Assembly (NCBI GenBank): GCA_025617745.1
Contig: CM046869.1
Span: 4,364,244-4,428,243, forward strand
Reading direction: 5' to 3'
DNA from: Heliocidaris erythrogramma
Taxonomy: Eukaryota > Echinodermata > Echinoidea > Camarodonta > Echinometridae
Length of the DNA stretch: 64,000 nucleotides
Each line of letters starts with the position of its first letter. The stretch's first letter is position 1. Positions 33,158 to 44,339 of the stretch are shown here, piece after piece. The notes under the pieces are model-generated. The model saw only the letters and a program-made list of their open reading frames with translations, was not told the DNA's origin and did no database searches. The translations under genes were made by a program, and so were the position numbers.

Positions 33158-34115
33158 GGCCCGTATTCTGAACTCCGGTTTAACTTAAACCATGGTCTAA
33201 ATGTGTGGTTTAACTATGAGCAGCCAAATGTGACACAAATCTCTAACAGTAGATATTCAATGTATCAGCATTTTTGGTACTCAAACTATTAAAAACTGTC
33301 TGGGAATGATAAGTACAATATTTTTCTTGACTGTTAAAGCATGAGACCAGAATCCAGTAAACATAAGGAACATACATTATAAACAAAGTTCTGACATTTT
33401 GGCTACCTATAGTTAAAGGGAAATTAACCTCAGCGTATGAATTAGCTTATTTTGAATGGTGTAGTATATGCCTCTTATTTGATACATGCAATTTCATGTA
33501 AAAACACAGGATATAGATATAAATCACTATTTTCCAGCCAAGTTATCGTCTGCTAGCAATAATAAGGGGGCTGCCATTACTTTATGTGTACACGAACATA
33601 TTTTTCATCCCAAGTAAAATTTCCTTCATCGTTAACTTGTAATTGATTTTTAGAGGACAAATATATATTAGATAAAGTCACATATTCTGAAATGTAAGTT
33701 TAGTTTTATATATTTTTTAAAAGGTCTTAATTTGTTCATAAAAAATATACTTCATAAAAAATATACGTCAAGGACGGAGAATTGACGTCAAGGACGGAGA
33801 CAATCGTAACAATACCAAAACAAAGCGAGGAATCTGCTTTACAGGATGGCTATTAGAACTCATGGGTCGTCAATTATCTACCCATGACCAATAACAATCG
33901 TAATACAATCAGAACAAAGCGACGTATCTGTTGTAAAGGTAGGCTATTATCAATGCATATGGTACCTAATGATCCGTGTCATGCACAAAATGGCAGCCTC
34001 CATGGAAAGACGTAGCAGACAATAGGTGCATCTAGAATATCACGTGGGTTACTTGTCCTTTAAACCACACATTTAGACCATGGTTTGAGTTAAACCGGAG
34101 TTCAGAATACGGGCC
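33158..34115. mobile_element. Hairpin MITE (GGCCCGTATTCTGAA family) with a nested TTAA element
   Basis: Ends GGCCCGTATTCTGAACTCCG and its complement, flanked by AGA on both sides (33155-33157, 34116-34118), a possible 3-bp target duplication. The left body matches the 311-bp copy at 40465-40775. The extra length is explained by the TTAA insertion at 33417-34059. Confidence 0.8.
33417..34059. mobile_element. TTAA-target MITE nested in the GGCCCGTATT element
   Basis: TTAA at 33413-33416 and 34060-34063. Inverted ends AGGGAAATTAACC and GGGTTACTTGTCCT are similar but imperfect, and resemble the ends of the 57803-58388 element (AGGGAAATCCAACCTT). The interior has repeated GACGTCAAGGACGGAGA and ACAATCGTAA words. 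No transposase. Confidence 0.6.
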
Positions 34116-34898
34116 AGAGAGTCCAAGGGAGAGAAAGAGTGTGATATTGTGGATCTAGATTTTCTCGATGATTACGCATTGTATGATAACCAAAAAAGGC
34201 CCCCAAACATGTTTACACACAGGACTTGTGACAAACGGTAATGTCACAATGGCGCAAGATAACATTAATTACACTTCAAAAACAATTACACTTCCAAACA
34301 ATACGTCATGAATGCCTTGTCATTGGTGATATCCAATCTTTCTACATCGTATGTCCCAACTCCCAAGTCCAAAGTTTGATTCCAAAGAGGCCACACCAGC
34401 GAAAAAGGTTCGAATAGCGAGACAGAATCCTTATCACCGACAGACACACAGATACACACCCACACCTTCCACTCACGCATTGTATACTGTCTCAATTCCT
34501 GACGAATTACTGCAGAATAAGATGGGGTCTGTTTAAGCCTGTAACGACATTTAGAGAGAACATTATTTTTATGGAGTAACAACGCTTAATAGTTCAATAC
34601 GGCAGATAACCAAGGTGAGGAAAATATCTAGGTCTATATAGTTTTATTTGAGTTAAAAGAAACAGACAATGGTGAATGTGTGTATTATGACGTCATGCTC
34701 ATCTAAAATCAAGTTTATTTATACTGGTGACATTCACTGGTATCAGTAAATGTATATGCAGGTGGCTGCGGCTCATAAAACATAAACAAAATATTTAGTT
34801 TTGAAAAATGACTAGGTGAAATTTGTATTGTTTGATATAATTCCCTATCCTCTTTGTGTTTCTACAGCATTCACGGAGCTACCAATTTCAGAGTCAAA
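34116..34898. other. 5' flank of SLC35G1-like copy 6
   Basis: TCCTCTTTGTGTTTCTACAG ending at 34867 is a strong 3' splice site, 31 bases before the ATG. No other gene seen. Confidence 0.45.
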
Positions 34899-36239
34899 AT
34901 GACCGATTCTTTACTTCAAGATGAATTGAGTGGGTCAAAAGCCGCCCTGGTTGGCAGAGTTCGAAGTCAAAGCGAAATCTTGAGATCTCGTTCTTCGTCA
35001 AGTGTTTCAAGAACTTGTCATTCACACAGTAGAAACGTCAGTGTTTCTGGCATAGATGAATATGCGAACGGCTCATCTACTCTTAAAAGTTTTCACAATG
35101 CAGCGTTTGATCATGTTGATGAAGTGGATAAAAGCAATAACACTGCTCAAAATCCTTCCTTTGATTCTGGCTTTCCTCATAATTCAGACAGCTCAAAAGA
35201 AAGTCACTCTACGACAAATGATCATGGAGCAAATAATTCAGACACTCAAAAGTCTTCCTGTTCATCGAGCCGTTACAAAGGCGTTATTTTGGCTCTAATA
35301 TCTACAGTGATTTTGTCATTTTCTACGCTGACAGTGGCACTCTTGAGTGGATCAGTTAAGTCAAATGAAGTGGTTTTTGTGCAGATGTTCCTCGAATTTC
35401 TGTTCTGCTTGCCATTGTTCACCCTGGAGAGGGCGTCTCTCTTGCTTCCTAGAAAAGCACTGTTACTCGTCTTATACCGCTCAATCATGGGTTCAATTGG
35501 CACCACGCTCGCATTCTTTGCCTTTCAGGTCATGCCGATTGGTAACGCTAAAGCTATCATATACAGCTCACCAGTCTTCACCGGACTCTTCAGTTGTATT
35601 CTCCTTCACGAGGCTTGTACCGCTGTGGACATTCTCTTATCTACAGTAACACTCTCCGGGGTTCTATTGGTCATTCAACCACCATTCATTTTTGGAGGAG
35701 ACCAAACCTCTACGACTATTCTCGGACCAATATTTTGCCTTATGGTGGCAGTCATAGTAGGTACTGTCTACATTACTCTTCGAAAGATTGGCATGTATAG
35801 AGTCCATCCGACTGTTATCCTGATCTATTTCTCTGTCGTTGGCATGGTATTGAGCGCAATCGTGTCTACTGCTCTTCGTGAGTGGGTCATCCCGCGATGT
35901 GGCAGGGATCGTATACTTCTAATTCTGACCGGCATCTTCCAATTCGTCGCGCAAATCACAATCACCCTGGCACTTAGATACGAGAAAGCGACGACCGTGT
36001 CGCTCATTAGGACAACCGATGTTCTTTTTACTTTTATCCTCGACTATCTATTCTTCGGAATCATACCGAATGCCATCACGATAACTGGTGCTATTTTGAT
36101 CATTGGCAGTCTCGTCGGAATCACTCTACGCAAATGGTGGACTGAAAAGCAAGCAATGGGCAAAGCTTCCGAAGAGCAAGTGCCTGACGAAGATCTTGAT
36201 CAAGGGTTTAATGGTGACGATCTGTCGATATCAGAGTAA
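34899..36239 (+). CDS. SLC35G1-like EamA/DMT-family membrane transporter, copy 6
   Basis: 446 residues. The open frame reaches back to a TTG at 34854, but that stretch contains the splice acceptor (34867), so ATG 34899 is chosen. Residues 1-125 form a Ser/Asn/His-rich, probably disordered cytosolic tail with RVRSQSEILRSRSSSSVSR (20-38), a basophilic-kinase-like cluster shared with copy 7. Ten helices follow in two EamA repeats. Signatures: IYSSPVFTGLFSC (221-233), QPPFIFGGDQTS (260-271), WVIPRCGRDR (329-338), YEKATTVSLIRTTDV (361-375). The C-tail (411-446) is acidic. AATAAA at 36267 is 28 bases after the stop. Much closer to copy 7 than to the others. Predicted multi-pass carrier; substrate unknown. 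Confidence 0.93.
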   Translation: MTDSLLQDELSGSKAALVGRVRSQSEILRSRSSSSVSRTCHSHSRNVSVSGIDEYANGSSTLKSFHNAAFDHVDEVDKSNNTAQNPSFDSGFPHNSDSSKESHSTTNDHGANNSDTQKSSCSSSRYKGVILALISTVILSFSTLTVALLSGSVKSNEVVFVQMFLEFLFCLPLFTLERASLLLPRKALLLVLYRSIMGSIGTTLAFFAFQVMPIGNAKAIIYSSPVFTGLFSCILLHEACTAVDILLSTVTLSGVLLVIQPPFIFGGDQTSTTILGPIFCLMVAVIVGTVYITLRKIGMYRVHPTVILIYFSVVGMVLSAIVSTALREWVIPRCGRDRILLILTGIFQFVAQITITLALRYEKATTVSLIRTTDVLFTFILDYLFFGIIPNAITITGAILIIGSLVGITLRKWWTEKQAMGKASEEQVPDEDLDQGFNGDDLSISE

Positions 36240-36390
36240 ACTATTTTTTAATGGCACTGCTTAAAAAATAAATGGGTATAACTTATAGTACAATTTGTAG
36301 CATGTAACTATTATGTAATACAATACACAACGTCTGGTCCTTGTCATAGACTTTTAAAATAGTCATGAACTCAAATATTTGCTTTTGCGT

Positions 36391-36538
36391 GGGCCACGTT
36401 CCATAAAACTTATCATCAGTAACAACTGTGATATTTCTATGACAAATTAGCTCTCAGCCAATCAGATGCAAGGATTTCAGTAGGTTATAACACTTATTGC
36501 AACTTGTTAGTGATAACAAGTTTTATGAAACGGGGCCC
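36391..36538. mobile_element. Hairpin MITE with CCAAT-box core, variant arms
   Basis: Ends GGGCCACGTTCCATAAAACTT and AAGTTTTATGAAACGGGGCCC. The core is almost identical to the 14380 and 51166 copies (CAGCCAATCAGATGCAAGG; CCAATCAG at 36458-36465), but the arms are a different sequence that is self-complementary. Confidence 0.78.
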
Positions 36539-36614
36539 AGGTGTACCTAAATGGTCTAAAACCAACAGTAAATAATTTACTGGAAAGTCTTGGAGACTGT
36601 ACAATGTGAAAGTT

Positions 36615-37225
36615 CTACACGCACTCCATTGGCTCCCCCGGTTGACAAGAGAATCGAGTTTAAGATAATTTACTTCTCATCACTTACAAGGCTTTGCACG
36701 GACTATCACCTACGTACTTTTCTGAACTTAGTCAATGGTATAATCCACGACGCACGCTTCGCTCGCAAAATCAACTTCTTCTTCAAGTCCCCTCTGCACG
36801 CACACAGTAACATGGCTCACGGTCTTTTGCCTTCACTGCGCCCAAAGTATGGAATGCTCTAACACTGCACCTTAGGACCAAGCCGACAGTCGACTCATTT
36901 AAGTCTGCACTTAAGCATCAACTTTTTACTTCTCAATAGACTCTAGAATTGTCACTCACATGTTCACTATGATTGTAATTAATATGTAGATATAATTTTT
37001 AATTATCGTGATCTCGTGAATCTCGTGATTCTTGTCAAACCTTAATAATATAATTATTGGATAATTTGTATATATAATAGTAACTATCATTATCATATTT
37101 TGTACAATATTTTGTGCAATATATTTTGTGAATTTTATGCTTAAATTTGAACGAATTGTATGTGAAGCGCCTAGAGATAGCTATGCTATATAAGCGCTAT
37201 ACAAGCTTTACCTAATTATTATTAG
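36615..37225 (+). pseudogene. Degenerate 3' end of an L2/CR1-like LINE
   Basis: Translations in shifting frames give LHWL, then VDKRIEFKII, KALHGLSPTYFSEL, and finally APKVWNALTLHLRTKPTVD and SFKSALKHQLF. This is the typical C-terminal stretch of CR1/L2-type ORF2 proteins. A 3' tail with AAGCGCCTAGAGATAGC and ATAAGCGCTATACAAG follows, ending in (ATT)n. Several frameshifts; no catalytic reverse transcriptase domain remains. Confidence 0.7.
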
Positions 37226-40033
37226 TTGTACGGGCGGACAGATGTGTTTTATACTTAAGATAAATCGTTAACGATAATTGAATTGACAATTGTTATGAAA
37301 TTTATCAAACAGAATAAAAACTTACTAGTACATTCTAAGTTCCCAAACAGTTTGATTTTATTCATAAAGTATTCATATAACACAAATCAAGTACTTTAAA
37401 TATATTAGTGGCACCGTCAGATCCCGGGCGTCAGATGTGATATCATAACTTCTTTTCATGATTAGATAACGACTGCTCACAAGACCGACATATTTCTGTC
37501 TTTCTTTATCTATTTCCTTGTTTTGTCGGTCTCAACTACCTATCTATTCTTCCTTTTATGTATTTCTTTGTCAGGCTCGTGGGCTGTCGGTCTTGTGGGC
37601 ACAGTGCCGGATCCGGGAATTTGTGAGGGAGGGGGCCCAATACAAATTTTCTGAAAAAAAAAATAAGGGTCATCAGCATTTTGGGGTGTCTTTTTACTCC
37701 AAAATTCTCTGACAAGCAAAATGTCGGTCCAACAGGATGTCCTCTTTGAAACCATAATTGTGATTTTCCATCAAAGGCTCTAGAACAAATCCAAATGTTG
37801 AGAGGGGGTGTCACATCCTACACCTCTCCCTAGCGAATCCCCAGTATATCTCACGTGTTTGCACAATTTACGATTGTTCAATTTACATTACTGCATATTA
37901 TATTGTGTCTCTTCAGTTATGTGTTTACAGAATCTTCATGCGTATTTACTTGGAATAGAATATCTACTGATATCATATGCCCAATTTTCTAAATGATATT
38001 TGCAATAGATTTGTACTTTTATATATGTTAGCATTAAAAAAAAATTATTTCATGTATACATAACTCTTGAATTTTTTAAATTACTCTTTGTTATTAACGT
38101 CAGTTAAGTATAGATATCATGCTAAATTGATGTAGTTTCATAAATATTTGATTGTATTAGTCACCTAAACGAAGCAACAACAACAACAAAATTGTTTTCA
38201 GATCATATCCTGTACCTGTAATATATAAATCGACATATACATGCAATTTAAATTTTAAAAATGGTCAGCGGTCTTTTACATTAAATTTCTGTATAATATT
38301 TCCGAGCTATGTTCTTATCATTCATTTATTAAGTTACTTGTAATAAACTGTAGCCATGAAGGTATATGTCGATATCGATAAGCAAAAGTATATTTTGTTA
38401 TAAAATGGAATATGAAAACACACAATTATATGTGTGTATATGGCCGGGAAGGCCGAAAACTTGATCGAATAAAGTAGAAGTTCAGCTACGTCCTTGTCTC
38501 CGGTCTCATCAATCCTCACACTATACAATTTACCGAGACGCCCTCGAAATGTTTAAGTTGGGTATCTTCGCATATATATATGTATATATGACTAAAGGGT
38601 ACATTAGCTGGACACACAACAATGCGGTTTATAACAGCGCCACCTACATTAGCGGGACAGTTGGTGACATGTGTGTGTGTGTACATGTTTACGCATTCAT
38701 GTTGAAAGGGCTCCGCCCGAGCCCCGTCCAATATGTGACAGGGTAGATTTAAAGCGAAAAATACGCTTAACTCCGAGCGGATTTGAAATTCGGTGACTTT
38801 GTGGCGATCTACAAATTCGGCCGGAGATCGATGGATATGTGACGCAGGCATAAATACTTACGCAAGCCATCCTATGGCTCCCTCATAATACTGCACCCTC
38901 GACTCCCCCTTTTATTTTAATTTTTTTCTAATTCTTTATTATGTTTTCTTAAGATCAGCTCTTATATTCACTAATAATACCAAGCCTAGCTTTTTACTAG
39001 ATTCCCTCTTATTTCATGCCAAATTTGTTTGTTTTATCTCAACTTTAAAACGATTGATATATAAATATTGATCTGTGTCTCTGTATGTCCATTTGCATTT
39101 TTTTCTTTTGTTGAAAATATTGAAGATAATATTGTTATAATGCACTGGTCATCGTTTATATTGCATTCATATGATACGATATGAAAATAATGTGAAATAA
39201 ACTGAAACTAAAATGAGCCCTTGAAGTAATGAAAGAAATGTTCTGAATTATGAACCCTATTTTATTTTCTGTATTATAATCCCCCTGGGGAATTTGTGTT
39301 TCGGAATTATGAACCGTCAGAATTACGAACCTACGGAAAACCGAACCTTGGGTTAAACAAGTACCCCCATGTTTTGTCCCCCCCCCCCAAAAAAAAAAAA
39401 AAAAAAAAAAAAAATAAATAATAAATAAATAAAAATCAATTAGTCAATCAATCAATAAAAATCAAAATAAAATAAATAAATAAAAAAATAAAAAATAAAA
39501 TAAAATTATTAAAAAAATAAATAAATAAATAAATTTAAAAAAAATAATAATAATAAATAGAATAAATTAATTAATAAATATATTTTTAAAATCGGATTTA
39601 TTTTATTTTAGTTGGCAAATAGAGAGATCCAGGTTTTTAATCGTTGTGCTATGAAACTGAATCTATGGAAGCTTAGCTGGACATGCTTGAGCAAAGATAG
39701 AAAAGGTCTGAACTTCCCGTGCTAGCTAGGCAACGCAATGAACATTGGGAGTCAAACACAGACTGTGGGTATTTAGTGTAGGCAGCATGCACAAAATTCT
39801 CAGCCAGGGGGCGCAGGTCTTAATAGGTGGAAGAAAATTTGCATATTAGCAAGGCCACAAATTAGGAGGAATTTCGGGAAGTCGGTGTTCTAAAGCCTAT
39901 CATCTTCTTTTCAAGTCCCTCCCTCCCCCTCTCTCTCCTTCTTCATCTTCTTGTTTTTTTCTTTCCTTATCGTCACCATTCGATTGGGGGCACGTTCCCC
40001 CGTTCTCCCCGTATCTACGCCACTGTCTGCAGA
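37226..40033. other. Intergenic; repeats and A-rich low complexity
   Basis: A CCGGATCC-bearing repeat starts near 37608. (TG)n lies near 38671. An A/T-only tract with AAATAAATAA words spans about 39386-39600, beginning with a C run and a poly-A run. ORFs here are short and featureless. Confidence 0.45.
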
Positions 40034-40372
40034 AGGGGCGGATCCAGAATTTTGTAAAAGGGGGAGCACAAATATCAGAACATTTACTGACAAGCAAAAA
40101 AAAAAAATGGTCATCAAATGTTTGGGTGTAGTTTTCCTCCAAATTTTATTTTTCTGTCAAAGCAAGCAACAAAAAGAAATAGAAAAAGGGTTATCACACA
40201 ATTTCGGCTCTCTTATCGTTCCAAATTCGCTGAAAAGCCCCCCCCCCCCCCCAAAAAAAAAAGGTTCTCAGTTCTGAAGGGGGCACAATTTAAAAAAGGG
40301 GGGGGGCACAGTGTACACTTTACTGGCAAGGTGGTCACGGGCCGGAAGTGCCCCCTAATCCGCCACTGGTTT
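40034..40372. repeat. GGATCC foldback repeat
   Basis: Starts GGGGCGGATCCAGAATTTTG and ends CCCCTAATCCGCCACTGG. It contains duplicated segments (TGACAAGCAAAAAAA; GGGGGCACA) and C, A and G runs. Frames through it are homopolymer artefacts. Confidence 0.55.
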
Positions 40373-40464
40373 GCAGAGCAAGTTTGTAGAGAGAGAGAGA
40401 GAGAGAGAGCTTTAATTGTCATTAATAGACAATTGAAAGGTTTACAGCGAGGTCTCGAGGCAAT

Positions 40465-40775
40465 GGCCCGTATTCTGAACTCCGGTTTAACTTAAACCAT
40501 GGTCTAAATGTGTGGTTTAACTATGGGCAGCCAAATGTGACACAAATCTCTAACAGTAGATATTCAATTTATTAGCATTTTTGGTACGCAAACTTTTAAA
40601 AAAATTCTGGGAATGATAAGTACAATAGTTTCTTGACCATTAAAGCATAAGACCAGAATCCAGTAAATATAAGGAACATACAGTGTGAACAAATTTTTGA
40701 CATTTTTGGCTACCCATAGTTAAACCACAGAATTAAACCATGGTTTAAGTTAAACCGGAGTTCAGAATACGGGCC
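40465..40775. mobile_element. 311-bp hairpin MITE (GGCCCGTATTCTGAA family)
   Basis: Ends GGCCCGTATTCTGAACTCCG and complement, flanked by AAT on both sides (40462-40464, 40776-40778). Inner arms GGTTTAACTTAAACCATGG and complement. Same element as 33158-34115 without the TTAA insertion. Confidence 0.85.
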
Positions 40776-42125
40776 AATGTCTTGGTAGGCAACTGTTGCC
40801 TTTTGTTGCCTGACTAAAAGAACAAAAATCATAATTTCATTCAATCATTCCTTTCATTCACTTCTTACCAGACAAACGTACAGTGCATTACATGAGAATT
40901 ATGTGTTTCGTCGACATGATTGAGCAGCTGGAGGTATGTAGTGCATGATTCAAAGGAATGAAACGGGTCAGCATTATTACTCTGAAGAAAAAAAATAATA
41001 GGAAAGTAATTTTTCCTCTTCTTGTTCCTATTCACCCCATCTTACGGTACAACTCGAACTTTCAACCAAAGTAGAACGTTTTAGTACAAAAACTACGATT
41101 ACAACACTAAAAAGGTGTGCTGTGAACACTGGCATTCTTAGCAATACATAAATGTGTACTCATATAATTAGGCGAATCCATGGATGAACATCCCCCCCCC
41201 CCCCCCCCCTGCAGAAAAAGGGGACAGGAAGGGGGTAAATGATCAATCCTGTTTATATACTTGGTACATGAATGATATTGCAGAACACTGGGCTGCAAAT
41301 TTAATCGCATAATTAAATGCTTTATCATCAAGAAACTGTGCAATTCTTCATTGTTTAAACTAATATTGGAGGACCAAAGTGCGCTTAAAAATGGCTACAC
41401 CCGACATTACATGATGTGACGTAGCATTTTGTTATCAGATTGTGTAATGTTTTACTAATTGACGTTCTACAGCATAACCTGATGAAGCGTATTCATACCA
41501 TAATTGTCTGAGAGCAAGTTCATATGAAAGATATCCAACATAATATAAGGTTGAATTGAATTACATGGAACTGCGACTCTGATTCGGTCCTGCAGACATA
41601 TTAAGGTAAGATGTCTTCATTTTATATGAGGAAGAAAAAAGAAACTTTAAGAGCAAATATTTGAAAAACAGTATTACGCTCATCTTGCTGATTGCTTTAT
41701 ATCAGTGACTCGTATAATGAACCACCATTTATGGTACTTACTGTGCACATATTGTTGTTGTTAATGGTTGCAAATTCTGACAAATCATTTTGTTGCTGCA
41801 GCTATCCGACATACTACCAATATTTTTTTTGTTTAAAGAGGAGCTTGAGTTTTGGTAAAGAGCTTTCTTTTTCCTTTCATATTAGTTCGGACTATCATAG
41901 AAGAAATGTCCCCGAAAATGATTCCTCTGCAAATGCCGTTGTATACAGTTATGATAAGAAATATCTGAAAAAGATTGGACCAAACTTTCATACCATATGT
42001 TTGTGTAGTCTAGTCCCGTGTACACATTTCCGTGTAATCGTCTGACCATGATAACCAGAACGCAACTTCATTTTCAACCTAATATTACCATTCCTCATTT
42101 TTAACGTTTACAGATCAGCCTCAAC
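40776..42125. other. 5' flank of SLC35G1-like copy 7
   Basis: C run at 41191. The acceptor TTTTTAACGTTTACAG ends at 42113, 12 bases before the ATG. The 117-codon frame at 41692-42045 has no recognisable domain. Confidence 0.45.
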
Positions 42126-43424
42126 ATGTCACTTCAGTCATTACAAAATGACTTGATCGTAGATGCGTCATCAACTGGCAAAGAAACGCCATTTGATAGA
42201 GTTCGAAGTCAAAGTGAGATCCTGAGACGTCGTTCTTGGTCAAATGTTCCAAGAGTGCCTCATTTAGGCAGTAGAGCTTTGAGTGATTCTGACGTAGATG
42301 GACGTAAGAGCAGTTCTGATAATCCGCAGGGATTGGACAATGTTGCATTTGAGACGTGCGAACAACTGGGGATATTCAACGATACTTTTGAAATTTCGTC
42401 AATCGCTTCCGGGGTTTATAGAAATTCAGACACCCCAAAAGATCATGGAGGAAATGATTCAGATAATAAAAAGTCTTCATGCTTATCAAGCCGTTTTAAA
42501 GGTATCGCTTTGGCTCTTATATCAACAGTGTTTATGTCACTCTCTTCGTTGACAGTGGCACTTTTGAGAGGAAGAGTGAAGTCCAATGAAGTGGCCTTCG
42601 CGCAGATGTTTGTCGAATTTCTCTTCTGTTTGCCATTGGCCACCCTAGAGAGGGCATCTATCTGGCTTCCTAGAAAAGCACTGGCACTCGTCCTATATCG
42701 CTCAACCATGGGATCTTTTTGCACGATACTCGCATACTTTGCCTTTCAGGTCATGCCGATTGGTAACGCTAAAGCGATCATATACAGCTCGCCAGTCTTC
42801 ACCGGCCTCTTCAGTTGCATTTTCCTTCACGAGGCTTGTACAGTTGTGGACATTCTCCTGTCAACAGTAACACTCTCCGGAGTTCTTTTGGTCATTCAAC
42901 CACCATTTATCTTCGGAGGAGACCAAACTTCTACGACTATTCTCGGACCAATATTTTGCCTCATCGTGGCAGTCCTGGTAGGTACTATCTTCATTACTCT
43001 TCGAAAAGTTGGCCTGTATCGGATCCATCCAGCAACTCTCCTTTTGTACTTGACAGTCGTCGGTATGGTGATGAGCATCATTATGTGCACTGTGCTCAAT
43101 GAGTGGGTAATTCCTCAATGTGGCAAAGACCGCATACTCCTATTCCTGACTGGATCGTTACAACTCATAGCGCAAATCGCACTCACCCAGGCACTAAGAT
43201 TGGAGAAAGCGACGACTGTGGCACTTATCCGGACGGCCGATGTTGTCTTCACTTTCCTCCTCGACTATCTATTCTTCGGAATCATACCGAATGCCATCAC
43301 GATAAGCGGTGCCATTTTGATCATTGGCAGTCTCGTTGGAATCACCCTCTACAAAATGAGGTCTGAACGAAAAGCAGCGGAAAGAACTTCTGAGGAACAG
43401 TCGTCATACGAAGATCAAGACTAG
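42126..43424 (+). CDS. SLC35G1-like EamA/DMT-family membrane transporter, copy 7
   Basis: 432 residues in one coding exon; ATG at 42126 just after a consensus 3' splice site. The polar N-tail of about 125 residues carries RVRSQSEILRRRS (25-37), as in copy 6. Ten helices follow in two EamA repeats, with IYSSPVFTGLFSC, QPPFIFGGDQTS, WVIPQCGKDR and LEKATTVALIRTADV. The C-tail is short, charged and acidic at the end. AATAAA candidates are at 43894 and 43914. The central part (about 42748-42990) and the region around YLFFGIIPNAITI are nearly identical in DNA to copy 6, while the N-tails differ. This pattern fits recent duplication with purifying selection or gene conversion. Substrate unknown. Confidence 0.93.
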   Translation: MSLQSLQNDLIVDASSTGKETPFDRVRSQSEILRRRSWSNVPRVPHLGSRALSDSDVDGRKSSSDNPQGLDNVAFETCEQLGIFNDTFEISSIASGVYRNSDTPKDHGGNDSDNKKSSCLSSRFKGIALALISTVFMSLSSLTVALLRGRVKSNEVAFAQMFVEFLFCLPLATLERASIWLPRKALALVLYRSTMGSFCTILAYFAFQVMPIGNAKAIIYSSPVFTGLFSCIFLHEACTVVDILLSTVTLSGVLLVIQPPFIFGGDQTSTTILGPIFCLIVAVLVGTIFITLRKVGLYRIHPATLLLYLTVVGMVMSIIMCTVLNEWVIPQCGKDRILLFLTGSLQLIAQIALTQALRLEKATTVALIRTADVVFTFLLDYLFFGIIPNAITISGAILIIGSLVGITLYKMRSERKAAERTSEEQSSYEDQD

Positions 43425-44339
43425 TGATTTTGCGCTGACGATTGGTAACCAACTAAAATTATCATAACTCCAATTTCTGCTTCAGAAAGAAAAAATTATG
43501 CGAAATACAAGTAGATTATATATTTCAATCTGCTCACCATACCTTGCCTGAAATATCAAATAACTTTTAAAACTTTATAATTCAAACATTATATTCATAC
43601 GCTGAATATCATTTTTGCCATATTGCTCTTCACTGAACCGGTAATCATTATAATATTTTTTGGTATTCTTTAATGATTATGAACACTGAAATGAATGAAT
43701 AGTTTTATTACATTTGTTATCATTGTACATATTTTCTATTATATTTATTGTATTGATTTGTAATCTCGTTATTGTATTAACTTGAAGTATATTTATTTCA
43801 CCATATTTGATACTAATATTGGCTGTGTTCAATCGCCTGCAGTGCAAATAGATGTGAAATAGTCCTCCTACAACTGCTGTAGATATATGTTTGAATAAAT
43901 AGTTTAAGCAAGTAATAAAATATATTGCATTTAATGTTATTATTAGCCTCTTAACACGTTAACTTAAGCTTCCGGGAATACAATCCACAGCTCTCACGTA
44001 AATAATTGCAAACCTAGGCAAAAATGATATTTGATCGACAGAGTTAATCATTCAAAACAAAATGTGGACCCCAACCTTGACTGATAGTCTCTGTTTACAG
44101 TTACTGTTTAATATTTAACTTTCATTTGTCACCATGATCAGTATCCGATTTATTTGTTTCTTCTTAATTATATTCTATAAACGATGTAAGATTTGTCTAT
44201 AATGTTTATCGTAAGGTCAAATGCATGTTGGATGAATAAAGGAATAAATTTGAACATTGGTCTGTTGCCAATCACTTTTATCCTGAATGATTTTAATTGT
44301 AATTTTAATAATTAGCCAACAAGGTCCGTGGGAGATATC
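43425..44339. other. 3' UTR of copy 7 and intergenic
   Basis: AATAAA hexamers at 43894-43899 and 43914-43919. Otherwise AT-rich without features. Confidence 0.45.

Noticed and set aside
41692-42045. 117-codon ORF upstream of copy 7
   Set aside because: No domain, low-complexity start, and it lies in the probable 5' UTR intron of copy 7.
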